Shown here: in pieces, positions 7,236-14,315 of the stretch
Position numbering within the stretch: position 1 is the stretch's first letter
Layout of the letters: every line of letters begins with the position of its first letter
From: Bacteroidia bacterium
GTDB taxonomy: Bacteria; Bacteroidota; Bacteroidia; NS11-12g; UBA9320
NCBI GenBank assembly: GCA_017857855.1
Contig: JAFMCI010000016.1
Span: 1-38,442 of the forward strand
DNA length: 38,442 nt
Direction of reading: 5' to 3'
Position numbers and translations under genes: made by a program
The notes under the pieces: generated by a model
Seen by the model: only the letters and a program-made list of their open reading frames with translations
Database searches by the model: none
Told to the model about the DNA's origin: nothing

Positions 7236-7253
7236 GGGAGGGTAAAACCTCCC
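7236..7253 (+). terminator. GC-rich hairpin after the SSB-like gene
   Basis: GGGAGG (7236-7241) and CCTCCC (7248-7253) form a perfect 6-bp stem with loop GTAAAA. Only a short TTC follows, so it is a weak terminator or an mRNA 3' stabiliser that would let the SSB-like message outnumber downstream genes. Confidence 0.45.
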
Positions 7254-7273
7254 TTCATAACATTGGAATAATA

Positions 7274-8338
7274 ATGAAACTAGGTTTAAATAAGGATATC
7301 ACAAATCTTGAGTATCATGCTCAATTGTCACCAGAGGAACACTTCTATTCATCATCACAACTTAAGACGATGTTAGATGACCCTGAAACTTTTTACAAAA
7401 AATATATTACAAAGGAGCTTGGTAGTGATTGGATTCCTGCGTTCGACATTGGGACTTATTACCATACTGCGATTCTTGAACCGCACTTACTCGAAAAGGA
7501 GTGCGCAGTTTATACAGGAAAAGTACGTAGAGGCAAGGAATGGGAGGCGTTCAAAGGCTTGCATGCAGGAAAAGCTATCATTACTAAGTCTGAGTACGAA
7601 CAAGCGAAAAACTTAATCGTTGCTACTAGAAACTCAAAGGTAGCGGTCGATCTTTTAGAAGGTGGTGTAGCAGAGGTTTCTTTGTTCATCGAAGTTTACG
7701 TAAAGTCTGGCGGTGTTTACATACTTACTAACAGTAAATCGATTTATAGACTAGGGGCTAAGGGATGGGAGATTTATGCAAACGCTCCTACGTTCCTAGA
7801 GAAAGGTGCTTTAAAGTTACGTCTAAAAGTACGTGCCGATATGATGAACATAGAAAAAGGATTTATCCTTGATTTAAAATCGACTAAAGGCAATGCTAAA
7901 AACTTACAGAAGACTAGGTATAAAACTTCTGATTTTGTTTACGATTTATCAGCGGGTATGTATGTCGATTTATTCAATGCTTGGTATATAATCCAAGGTG
8001 AAGCACCTCCATTCAAAACATTCTGGTGGGTATACGCTTCTAAGGATTACTCAAATTGTAAATCGTATTGGTCGGGAGTAGGTCCAGGCGGTGAGATAGG
8101 GGATAAGACTTTAAGAGTAGGTCGAGCTAAGTGGGTAAAAGCTGCTAAAGATATCTCAAGATTTCATCACTTAGATTGGGAGATCCCTGACGAACCATCT
8201 TGTTTAGAATCATTACCATTTGAAGATGAGTGGTTAGAGATTAAGGAAAAGAAAGAGTCCCCAACTAAACCAGGAAGACGAGAAGCAAACCCAAAAGCAA
8301 AACAAAATAACCAACAACGAGCAGTAGACTTACTGTAG
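7274..8338 (+). CDS. PD-(D/E)XK exonuclease, RecE/exodeoxyribonuclease VIII type
   Basis: The 354-residue protein shows the pattern of the DUF3799/RecE-like nuclease family, whose members degrade one strand of double-stranded DNA for recombination and replication. Visible motifs are the N-terminal SSSQLKTMLDDPETF segment, G60-T61...H64 (FDIGTYYHTA), E134, and the catalytic pair D189 (RADM) and D200-x-K202 (DLKST). About residues 224-234 (YDLSAGMYVDLF) match the downstream helix, although the common glutamine there is missing. The C-terminal 45 residues are basic and probably disordered. It sits between the SSB-like protein and a small coiled-coil protein, so recombination or concatemer processing, as for T7 gp6, is likely. 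Confidence 0.85.
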   Translation: MKLGLNKDITNLEYHAQLSPEEHFYSSSQLKTMLDDPETFYKKYITKELGSDWIPAFDIGTYYHTAILEPHLLEKECAVYTGKVRRGKEWEAFKGLHAGKAIITKSEYEQAKNLIVATRNSKVAVDLLEGGVAEVSLFIEVYVKSGGVYILTNSKSIYRLGAKGWEIYANAPTFLEKGALKLRLKVRADMMNIEKGFILDLKSTKGNAKNLQKTRYKTSDFVYDLSAGMYVDLFNAWYIIQGEAPPFKTFWWVYASKDYSNCKSYWSGVGPGGEIGDKTLRVGRAKWVKAAKDISRFHHLDWEIPDEPSCLESLPFEDEWLEIKEKKESPTKPGRREANPKAKQNNQQRAVDLL

Positions 8339-8347
8339 GAGTAAACA

Positions 8348-8542
8348 ATGGCAAGAAATAATAAGGCAATTAGTACCATGAAAAAAGAGATCCAATCCTT
8401 AAGGGACCAAAAAACGAATGCTATTGCGGAAAGAGATGAGATAACAGCACATCTAGTGAGAGTTGGGGATCAAATTACTGCCCTCAACTTAGAAATTACA
8501 GAAATTAGAGACTCTTTAGACTCTTTGGAACTAGAAGTATAA
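8348..8542 (+). CDS. Small coiled-coil protein
   Basis: A 64-residue protein starts at ATG 8348 after TAGGAG. After a basic start (MARNNKAISTMKKE) the whole length shows heptad-like spacing of Ile, Leu and Val between charged residues (QSLRDQKTNAIAERDEI, DQITALNLEIT), so it should form one long helix that pairs as a coiled coil. No enzyme motif. Its place next to the exonuclease suggests a replication accessory or adaptor, but no family is recognised. Confidence 0.6.
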   Translation: MARNNKAISTMKKEIQSLRDQKTNAIAERDEITAHLVRVGDQITALNLEITEIRDSLDSLELEV

Positions 8543-8563
8543 CTAAAACTAAAAGGAAACAAC

Positions 8564-9283
8564 ATGCAATCACCAACAATGGCCACAGCGGCACAATTAG
8601 CAAATGATAAAGTAATTAGTAGAGAAGTAATTAGTTACGGCGAAACTAAAGATGGCAAGTATAGAGCTTTTATTAAAACAGTCGGGTATACGACTGATAA
8701 AGTTGATGAAAGATCTGATGCTAACTTAAGACTAGAAACCTCATTTTATTACATCCCTTCAGTTGGTTTGTCAGAAGAGACAGCGATTGCGATACTTATG
8801 TCTATGGCGACATACGCCTTCTTGGGAACGGATTACCAAGAGATCGGTACTAAGTGTATCCAGGAATTAATAAGTGGGACGAAGAAGCCAGCCGCAAAGA
8901 CCGCAGCAAAAGAAAAACCAGCAGCAAAGGCAGTTAAAGAAGCAGCACCCGAAGCAGCTCCAGCAGTTGAGCAAGAGGTTGAACAAGAGAAAGAGGCACC
9001 AGCTCCGGCAAAAAAAGCTCCAAGAAAAAAGGCAGCTCCGAAGAAACCAAAAACAATCGCTTACAATAGAGAAAACAACGAGCACAAAAAGCAGCTTGGA
9101 TCTTTATTTAACGATGCGGAACCAACTTGGGGAGAAGACGAATTAAAAACAAAGATAGCAGTAAGTCTTTCTTTAAGTCTAGCTGGGAAGCCGTTCTTAG
9201 ATACTAAAGGTGAGGTTTTAGAAAGTGTTATTGAAATGATTACTGATGCTTTTAACAAGCCGTCAGGTGTCGATGCTTTATAA
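8564..9283 (+). CDS. Two-domain protein with a histone-H1-like Ala/Lys/Pro linker
   Basis: The 239-residue protein has an N-terminal globular part (about 1-105), a low-complexity middle (about 107-164) of Ala, Lys, Pro and Glu, and a C-terminal globular part (about 165-239). The middle resembles histone H1 or bacterial HU-extension tails (KKAPRKKAAPKKPK) and could bind DNA through charge; it also has an acidic stretch (EQEVEQEKE), so it may be only a flexible tether. I do not recognise either end domain. ATG 8564 follows AAAAGGAAACAAC. It lies within the replication operon and overlaps the next HNH gene by one base (TAATG). Confidence 0.65.
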   Translation: MQSPTMATAAQLANDKVISREVISYGETKDGKYRAFIKTVGYTTDKVDERSDANLRLETSFYYIPSVGLSEETAIAILMSMATYAFLGTDYQEIGTKCIQELISGTKKPAAKTAAKEKPAAKAVKEAAPEAAPAVEQEVEQEKEAPAPAKKAPRKKAAPKKPKTIAYNRENNEHKKQLGSLFNDAEPTWGEDELKTKIAVSLSLSLAGKPFLDTKGEVLESVIEMITDAFNKPSGVDAL

Positions 9284-9774
9284 TGGATAATAATTGTTGG
9301 ATGGATGTTCTTGGGTACGAGTCTTTCTATAGAGTATCTGACGGAGGGGATGTCTTCTCTAAGATACGAAATAGAAAGGTAAAACCGTACCTTACCAAGA
9401 AGGGCTATCTCCACATTGATTTAAGGGGCAAGACTGTTACTGTACACAGGCTTGTCCTATCCCATTTCGGTAGTGTTAAGGATATGGAAACTCTTCAAGT
9501 AAATCATCTGAACTCTGATAAAACGGATAACAGAAGAGTAAATTTGGAGTGGTGTACCAATCAAGAGAATAGTGACCACTCTTGGGCCAATGGTAGACAA
9601 GCTGCTAGGGGATCTTCTTGTAATTCTAAATTAAAAGAATCACACGTACTGGCTATAAAAGCATTGTTGAGAGAAGGTCTATTTACCCAAAAGGAAATAG
9701 GGGAAAGGTACGGGGTAGCAAAATCGACTATAGGTAAAATAGCGACTGGTAAAAATTGGAGTTGGTTAAAATGA
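9283..9774 (+). CDS. NUMOD4-HNH homing endonuclease with C-terminal helix-turn-helix
   Basis: The 163-residue protein has the same plan as the one at 2231: NUMOD4 at 5-25 (CWMDVLGYESFYRVSDGG), HNH core with H55 (VHRLV), N74-H75 (VNHLN), N87 (VNLEW), N96 and H99, and a helix-turn-helix at about 134-155 (TQKEIGERYGVAKSTIGKI). The start ATG shares its A with the previous stop (TAATG) and the TGA stop lies in the ATG of the helicase gene (ATGA). The gene thus sits exactly between two genes without damaging either. It is probably a mobile intergenic endonuclease gene. Confidence 0.9.
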   Translation: MDNNCWMDVLGYESFYRVSDGGDVFSKIRNRKVKPYLTKKGYLHIDLRGKTVTVHRLVLSHFGSVKDMETLQVNHLNSDKTDNRRVNLEWCTNQENSDHSWANGRQAARGSSCNSKLKESHVLAIKALLREGLFTQKEIGERYGVAKSTIGKIATGKNWSWLK

Positions 9775-11081
9775 TTTACGAGAATTATTTAAACCATATG
9801 CCAATGGACTACCAAAAAGAAGGTATACAGTTTATGATAGAACATCATTACTGTATTAATGCTATGGATATGGGCTTGGGTAAGACTATGCAGGCGATTT
9901 CAGTATCCTTGATAGGCATGCACAAGACCCTTGTCATATGTCCAGCATACTTAAAGTTAAACTGGGAAGATGAATACAACTTCTTCGCTAAAAACCCAGT
10001 ACGTATTTTCGTATGCATGACTTCAAAAGAGTTAACACAACTAGATCCAACTAAATACGATGTGGTGATTACAAACTATGAACAACTTAATAATAAGAAC
10101 ATGCCTGAACTTTTTAAGTGGGCCGATTATGTGGTGGCAGACGAAGCGCACGCGCTCAAGAATATTAAAGCGAAGAGAACAAAGGCGTTCCACCATTATA
10201 TCTATGATCACCGACCAGAAAGACTTTCCTTATTGTCGGGAACCCCTATTACCAATAGTGTCGGCGACTGGTACAGCCTTATTATGCTCACTTCATACAA
10301 TGCCAAGAACACCAGTGGAATTGGACTCGACGGAGTTAGTTATTGGGACTTCTGTTCCAAGTTCTGCCTTCAACGAACTCAGCCCATCGGGGGCGGAAAA
10401 ACTACTAGAGTATTTTACGGCCTTAGAAACGTTGAAGGACTCAAAAAACTATTACGAGGAAAGTATATCCGACGATTGGCAAAAGATGTACTCGACCTTA
10501 AGGAAGTTGTAGAGAAAACAGTTATCGTTGACGTTGCTAGTGATCCCTCCTTAGAGGATGCTTGGATCGAGTATAAAGAGACTGAAAAGTTATCCGTCAA
10601 CGCTACTATTAAGAAAGCATCTGCCATTATGGTTGCGCCATTTACCGCAGATTTAGCGGTGGGTATGTTAAACGGTGGTTCTGGCCCATTAGTAATCTTC
10701 TCTGACCATGTAGATCCAGTGCGGATTATAACTGATGGTATTATGAGAAAGAACTCTGGGCTTGTTGTACGAGAGATCGTCGGCGGTATATCCATTAACG
10801 AACGTAAGCAGATAACTGATGCTTATAAGCAGGGGAAAGTTGATGTAATCGTTGCCACAATCCCTGCGGCTTCCACTGGTTTGACATTAGTCGCTGGTAA
10901 TAGAATAATCTTTAACGATCCATCTTATAATCCAGCTCAAAATGCACAAGCATTTAAAAGAGTCCATAGGATAGGTCAAACTAAACCAGTATTCGCATAT
11001 TACGTAGCACCGAAAGGTATCTACAGTAAGATAATAAATAAACTAAGAGAGAAGATGAAAGTACTTAGGGAGGCCATGTAG
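9771..11081 (+). CDS. Snf2-type superfamily 2 DNA helicase/translocase
   Basis: The 436-residue protein carries all main Snf2-like motifs: the Q-type lead (DYQKEGIQFM), Walker A DMGLGKT at 33-39, TNYE at 101-104, DEAH at 124-127, SGTP at 156-159, and in the second RecA lobe STGLTL and the motif VI sequence FKRVHRIGQ. These enzymes move along double-stranded DNA using ATP and remodel protein-DNA complexes or branch points. Short single-core versions like this are found in many phages near recombination genes. I choose ATG 9771, which overlaps the HNH stop; a TTG five codons upstream would lie inside the HNH gene and has no ribosome-binding site. Confidence 0.9.
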   Translation: MIYENYLNHMPMDYQKEGIQFMIEHHYCINAMDMGLGKTMQAISVSLIGMHKTLVICPAYLKLNWEDEYNFFAKNPVRIFVCMTSKELTQLDPTKYDVVITNYEQLNNKNMPELFKWADYVVADEAHALKNIKAKRTKAFHHYIYDHRPERLSLLSGTPITNSVGDWYSLIMLTSYNAKNTSGIGLDGVSYWDFCSKFCLQRTQPIGGGKTTRVFYGLRNVEGLKKLLRGKYIRRLAKDVLDLKEVVEKTVIVDVASDPSLEDAWIEYKETEKLSVNATIKKASAIMVAPFTADLAVGMLNGGSGPLVIFSDHVDPVRIITDGIMRKNSGLVVREIVGGISINERKQITDAYKQGKVDVIVATIPAASTGLTLVAGNRIIFNDPSYNPAQNAQAFKRVHRIGQTKPVFAYYVAPKGIYSKIINKLREKMKVLREAM

Positions 11082-11657
11082 ATGAAAAGAACTAATGTAA
11101 AAATACACGCCATTAAAAAGGCGACTGAGAAAGAATCGGAAGCATTTAAAGCCGCCGCTAAAGAGTTTGAGTTTGAAATAAATGATCCCGATTTCTGGTA
11201 TGATGTTTCTAGGGTGTACAACAATTGGCACCACCGCAAATTGCTGGCACCTTACAACTATGAGAAGCAATCGTTTAAGTTATTTAAAGAAATGGTTTTA
11301 TCTGGTGTTGATGATTTCAATAAAGAAAAAGATTATGCTATCGATATCTCAGTTTCCTTCTACTACTCATGGAGAAGTGTAGTTGGATACACGCTACCAT
11401 CAACATGGTTTACGTGGGTCAATAGGAATATATTCAAAGGGTTTGACCTAGCGGATATAGCAGGAAACCAAGCACATGAGTACTTACATAATTGTGGACT
11501 TGATCATCCTGGTACTGATAGGCAATCGGTAGTTTACCGTTTCGGTTATCTTGTTAAGGATAGAATAAAAACAAGACTAGGTATCGCCCCTAAAGTAGTG
11601 TATAGACGTTCTTTTTGGACAAGGGTTAAATCATTTATGAGGGCGGTATTTTTATGA
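11082..11657 (+). CDS. Protein with a metzincin zinc-peptidase motif
   Basis: The 191-residue protein contains HEYLHNCGLDH at 132-142, an exact match to HExxHxxGxxH. In metzincins the three histidines bind zinc and the glutamate (E133) activates water to cut a peptide bond. The upstream segment (about 85-110) alternates as beta strands, as expected before the active-site helix. I see no clear Met-turn, although an M lies at 187, and no signal peptide or propeptide, so it should act in the cytoplasm. The ATG 11082 begins right after the helicase stop, and its TGA overlaps the next HNH start (ATGA). A phage enzyme cutting a host or phage protein is the simplest reading; the substrate is unknown. 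Confidence 0.7.
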   Translation: MKRTNVKIHAIKKATEKESEAFKAAAKEFEFEINDPDFWYDVSRVYNNWHHRKLLAPYNYEKQSFKLFKEMVLSGVDDFNKEKDYAIDISVSFYYSWRSVVGYTLPSTWFTWVNRNIFKGFDLADIAGNQAHEYLHNCGLDHPGTDRQSVVYRFGYLVKDRIKTRLGIAPKVVYRRSFWTRVKSFMRAVFL

Positions 11658-12121
11658 GCGAAGAGTGGAGGATCATACCAGAACATCCTGGGTATAAGGT
11701 GTCTAATCAGGGTAGAGTAGTAAACAGTATAACGGGGGTTATCCGAAAGTTATCTAATGACGGAGCTGGGTATAAAAATATCTCTTTAAACAGAAAAACC
11801 AAACGAGTCCATAGATTAGTTATGTTAAGCTTCTCTCCACTAGAAGACGCAAGTAAATACCAAGTTAACCACTTAAATAGGGATAGGTCCGACAATAGAT
11901 TGACCAACCTAGAGTGGTGCACTAGTTCCGAAAATTTAAAACATGCTTTCCGTAATGGAAGAAAGGCAAGTTATAAAGTAAAACTAAGTGACTCCGAGGT
12001 AATGGAGATACGAGGTATGTTATCCAAGGGCAACACCCAACAAAAGGTGGCTGACTTCTTCGGGATAAGTAGATCTCACGTAAGTACTTTATGGTTAAGA
12101 AATTCGAGGAGAAACATATGA
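11654..12121 (+). CDS. NUMOD4-HNH homing endonuclease with C-terminal helix-turn-helix
   Basis: The 155-residue protein is a third member of the group at 2231 and 9283: NUMOD4 at 3-24 (EEWRIIPEHPGYKVSNQGR), HNH core with H53 (VHRLV), N72-H73 (VNHLN), N85 (TNLEW), N94 and H97, and a helix-turn-helix at about 128-150 (TQQKVADFFGISRSHVSTLW). It starts inside the stop of the metzincin-type gene (ATGA) and its own TGA lies in the next ATG (ATGA). A GAGGG about ten bases upstream can act as ribosome-binding site. Very likely a homing endonuclease placed at a gene junction. Confidence 0.9.
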   Translation: MSEEWRIIPEHPGYKVSNQGRVVNSITGVIRKLSNDGAGYKNISLNRKTKRVHRLVMLSFSPLEDASKYQVNHLNRDRSDNRLTNLEWCTSSENLKHAFRNGRKASYKVKLSDSEVMEIRGMLSKGNTQQKVADFFGISRSHVSTLWLRNSRRNI

Positions 12122-12672
12122 GCATTATAGATTTTAACAGTAAGAAGAAAAGAGCAGAGAACGTATTAGGGAAAGAAGAGTCTTTAGTGTCCAGGACTGA
12201 ATCCGATAGTGGGTTTAGTTTGAAAGGTACCTTTGATGAGTCAAAAATGAAGAGGTATCAAATGGCCCTAGAGAAAAAGGCTATCCTCTTTGATAAGGAA
12301 GACGAACATGGTGTGGATTATACCCATTTCGACTTTATCCTCTCTACTGGTTGCGGTTTCCATAAGGGGATGACAAACTTAGTAGCTGTCCAATTATTTT
12401 GGAAGACATTCTACCCCTACCTCAAATCTATAACTGAAAATTACGAAAGGTTCTATGAACAATTCAGAAATATAATAGATGATCAAGAAGAGGTTTTAAA
12501 GAACCACTCTAATCTAGATTTTAAATACAAGTGGGCGATGGAGTTTTTGAAGGGAACTAAACTAGATAAGAAGTTTGAGTACTTTTTAGAAATGAAAACT
12601 CAAGAAGCTATTAAAGGTGCTGTTCATGTTAAGAGAGCGGCTGATAATTTACCCGATTTAAAAGAAGAATAG
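12118..12672 (+). CDS. Last gene of the replication operon, unknown function
   Basis: The 184-residue protein starts at ATG 12118 after GAGGAG, overlapping the HNH stop; an upstream start at 12091 would lie inside the HNH gene without a ribosome-binding site. It is a soluble, charged, mainly helical protein, with a basic start (DFNSKKKRAEN), an aromatic central section (AVQLFWKTFYPYLK) and an acidic end (NLPDLKEE). I recognise no motif. As the gene just before the convergent terminator region, it may be a late-early accessory protein. Confidence 0.65.
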   Translation: MSIIDFNSKKKRAENVLGKEESLVSRTESDSGFSLKGTFDESKMKRYQMALEKKAILFDKEDEHGVDYTHFDFILSTGCGFHKGMTNLVAVQLFWKTFYPYLKSITENYERFYEQFRNIIDDQEEVLKNHSNLDFKYKWAMEFLKGTKLDKKFEYFLEMKTQEAIKGAVHVKRAADNLPDLKEE

Positions 12673-12684
12673 AGCAATCATCAA

Positions 12685-12708
12685 AAGAGACTGCATTCAC
12701 AGTCTCTT
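12685..12708 (-). terminator. Intrinsic terminator at the convergence point
   Basis: AAGAGACTG (12685-12693) and CAGTCTCTT (12700-12708) form a perfect 9-bp stem with a six-base loop. Read on the minus strand, the stem is followed by TT then GATGATT, so together with the stem end there are four T in a row. It lies between the two converging operons and can serve the minus-strand virion unit, and as a stem also the plus-strand unit. Confidence 0.6.
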
Positions 12709-12730
12709 AAGAGGAAGTAAACATAACAAC

Positions 12731-12768
12731 AGAAGTAGAGGGAGAAAGGAACTAAACCCTCTGTTTCT
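12731..12768. terminator. Second stem-loop between converging operons
   Basis: AGAAGTAGAGGG (12731-12742) pairs with CCCTCTGTTTCT (12757-12768) over 12 positions, with two G-U pairs in the plus-strand RNA and a 14-base loop. It follows the first hairpin and precedes the lipoprotein stop. No long T run follows. The two hairpins together fill the 126-base convergent gap 12673-12798; nothing else was seen there. Confidence 0.45.
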
Positions 12769-12798
12769 ATTGTAAACGTCTACATGAATTAATACTAT

Positions 12799-13149
12799 CT
12801 ATTTTTTACGATCAAAGCCGACTAACCATACTCTCATGTTTTCCATCCAAGTAGTAAGAACGCCATATTCTGCAGGGGAATACCCGATTACTTTATGGCA
12901 TTCTCTTAGGTCCAGTACGATACTTTCTGATATAGGGCCAATGTACCCTCTTTCAACTCTATAATTACGTGATATACAGCCAGATCCATCTAGAGGGATG
13001 TATAATTTCCCGTCTATTTCTACATGTTCTGCCAGGAAAACGGATAATTGTTCTTGATCGTTTGGGGTTTTAGGTTGTTCTTGACCGTTACGATTACGGC
13101 AACTTATTATGAGCATCCCTAGCATCATTAATGTTATCAGCGTTCTCAT
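12799..13149 (-). CDS. Lipoprotein, possible outer-membrane spanin subunit
   Basis: The 116-residue protein starts with a lipoprotein signal peptide: MRTLITLMMLGMLIISC, with the lipobox IISC and the modified cysteine at 17. The next residue is Arg, not Asp, which favours transport to the outer membrane in Gram-negative hosts. A polar, Gln/Pro-containing linker (NGQEQPKTPNDQEQ) precedes a globular part with two more cysteines, 54 and 79. The start lies 56 bases inside the upstream small membrane-protein gene in another frame, as is common for spanin pairs. It is longer than most o-spanins and has a folded part, so it could instead be an exclusion or surface protein. It is the last gene of the minus-strand unit. 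Confidence 0.65.
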   Translation of the reverse strand: MRTLITLMMLGMLIISCRNRNGQEQPKTPNDQEQLSVFLAEHVEIDGKLYIPLDGSGCISRNYRVERGYIGPISESIVLDLRECHKVIGYSPAEYGVLTTWMENMRVWLVGFDRKK

Positions 13150-13294
13150 AGTCTTCCACCTTCCCTGTGTTCTTCTTCTTCAACTTACGTTTTCTCCACC
13201 AATCTTTGAGGGATTCTTTAACGTAAATAAATAGGGCCACCACCGACTTTTGAATCAGTGGCATTAATAATGTATGTACTAATTTGGCCCACAT
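13094..13294 (-). CDS. Small membrane-associated protein in the lysis-like cluster
   Basis: The 66-residue protein has a hydrophobic N-terminal half (LVHTLLMPLIQKSVVALFIYV), then a strongly basic patch (WWRKRKLKKK) and a polar tail ending in HNKLP. This fits one membrane-bound helix with the basic end in the cytoplasm, or a peripheral amphipathic helix. It starts two bases after the stop of the 72-residue gene and overlaps the lipoprotein start by 56 bases. Such an overlap with a lipoprotein recalls spanin pairs, but the topology (N-out or short N-terminus, basic tail) is more holin-like. Function inferred from place only. Confidence 0.5.
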   Translation of the reverse strand: MWAKLVHTLLMPLIQKSVVALFIYVKESLKDWWRKRKLKKKNTGKVEDYENADNINDARDAHNKLP

Positions 13295-13295
13295 A

Positions 13296-13514
13296 CTATA
13301 AACTTACTTCGATCTTATCTGCCATGTCTCTAGCAACACCTTGGATAGCTGCAAAAGCAACATCATCTATTGCATTTTCAGTGTCCTTCACTAGTTCTTC
13401 AACGATATCAATCGCAAGATGAGCAAGACCTTTTGCTCCATCATTTAAAGAATCTTCTAGTAAATTAATTCCTCTAAGCTGGGCCATCGCCATTAATTTG
13501 TCTTTGTTTAACAT
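13296..13514 (-). CDS. Small helical protein of unknown function
   Basis: The 72-residue protein follows a strong ribosome-binding site (AGGAGAGTATT before ATG). It is predicted all-helical from its Ala/Leu/Asp/Glu content (GLAHLAIDIVEELVKDTENA, DDVAFAAIQGVARDMADK) with amphipathic spacing and no membrane segment or cysteine. It lies between a membrane coiled-coil protein and a small membrane protein, so it may belong to the lysis or cell-envelope group. No family recognised. Confidence 0.55.
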   Translation of the reverse strand: MLNKDKLMAMAQLRGINLLEDSLNDGAKGLAHLAIDIVEELVKDTENAIDDVAFAAIQGVARDMADKIEVSL

Positions 13515-13528
13515 AATACTCTCCTATT

Positions 13529-13873
13529 CTATGTGGACTTTAACTCTTCCACTGTTTTTTTTAAAGCCTCGAACTCCAGCCCCATTAATTGCTGTTTGGT
13601 AACAGATTTATTTACCACCTCATGATACCTTTCTCTTAGAATGTTCATATCATTCTCAAGCCCGGTTATCATGTGCCTGTGGTCATCCAGTCTTTGATCT
13701 TTAGTAATATCTTTCTCAACTAATTTAGTGATACTAATATTTAAACCGCCGATCGATGTTTGGATTTTATCCATAGAAGAGCGGAAACCGTTAAGTATAA
13801 ATACTCCAAAGAAAAAACATAAAGTTGTTATCCCTTGTAAGACTATTAAAATAATATTTCCACTAGACTCCAT
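13529..13873 (-). CDS. Membrane-anchored coiled-coil protein, inner-membrane spanin or holin-like
   Basis: The 114-residue protein has an N-terminal membrane segment at about 6-28 (NIILIVLQGITTLCFFFGVF) followed by a long charged helix with heptad-like spacing (about 32-112: SMDKIQTSIGGLNISITKL, LENDMNILRERYHEVV). This is the plan of Rz-type i-spanins, which bridge to an outer-membrane lipoprotein and disrupt the outer membrane; the lipoprotein at 12799-13149 would be the partner. XhlA-type hemolysin-like phage proteins have the reverse order (coil, then membrane) and fit less well. AAGAAGGG stands seven bases before the ATG. Confidence 0.55.
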   Translation of the reverse strand: MESSGNIILIVLQGITTLCFFFGVFILNGFRSSMDKIQTSIGGLNISITKLVEKDITKDQRLDDHRHMITGLENDMNILRERYHEVVNKSVTKQQLMGLEFEALKKTVEELKST

Positions 13874-13874
13874 T

Positions 13875-14315
13875 TTACAACCCTTCTTTTATTCTGAGGT
13901 ACTCAATTAGATCTTCTAACTTAGCAGAACCGTCTAACAGTTTAGCTTTTATAGATTCAATCGTAATACCATCAGCGTCTTTTTTAGCTTTTTTAACGTT
14001 TACTTCAGCGGTGATATCAGTCTCAGTTATTGTGTATTCAACAGGTCTTTCACATTCTTGACCGATAACCACATCTTCCCTGTCCTTAAGATCTCTCATT
14101 TGAAGGCAATCAGTTTGATCGGTAAATAACTCCCACCTTTGCTTCTTACCCCATGAATCGTTAGAAATATTATCTGCTTTCCAGGTATCAACTTCGAGTT
14201 GGGTTTTAAAGTTACAATTCCCGCCGCAGGGACTTTGCCCATCTGACATAGTAACAGTGACCGCTATTTCGGCGTAGGAAGTTAAACTTAATAGCATAAA
14301 AATTAAATATTTCAT
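13875..14315 (-). CDS. Small exported protein with paired cysteines
   Basis: The 146-residue protein begins with a Sec signal peptide (MKYLIFMLLSLTSYA, likely cut after SYA). The mature part has four cysteines at about 30, 34, 70 and 88, possibly two disulfides, and a helical C-terminal half rich in Lys, Asp and Glu. The first base of its ATG is shared with the stop of the 1568-residue adhesin-like gene (TAATG), so both exported proteins are made together. It could be a periplasmic chaperone, a surface partner of the adhesin, or an unrelated envelope protein. No family recognised. Confidence 0.6.
   Translation of the reverse strand: MKYLIFMLLSLTSYAEIAVTVTMSDGQSPCGGNCNFKTQLEVDTWKADNISNDSWGKKQRWELFTDQTDCLQMRDLKDREDVVIGQECERPVEYTITETDITAEVNVKKAKKDADGITIESIKAKLLDGSAKLEDLIEYLRIKEGL

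Noticed and set aside
8874-9146. 90-residue Gln/Lys-rich plus-strand frame
   Set aside because: It is the shifted reading of the Ala/Lys/Pro linker in the 8564 gene.
10078-10512. 144-residue plus-strand frame within the helicase gene
   Set aside because: Shifted reading of the well-supported Snf2-type helicase; no ribosome-binding site.
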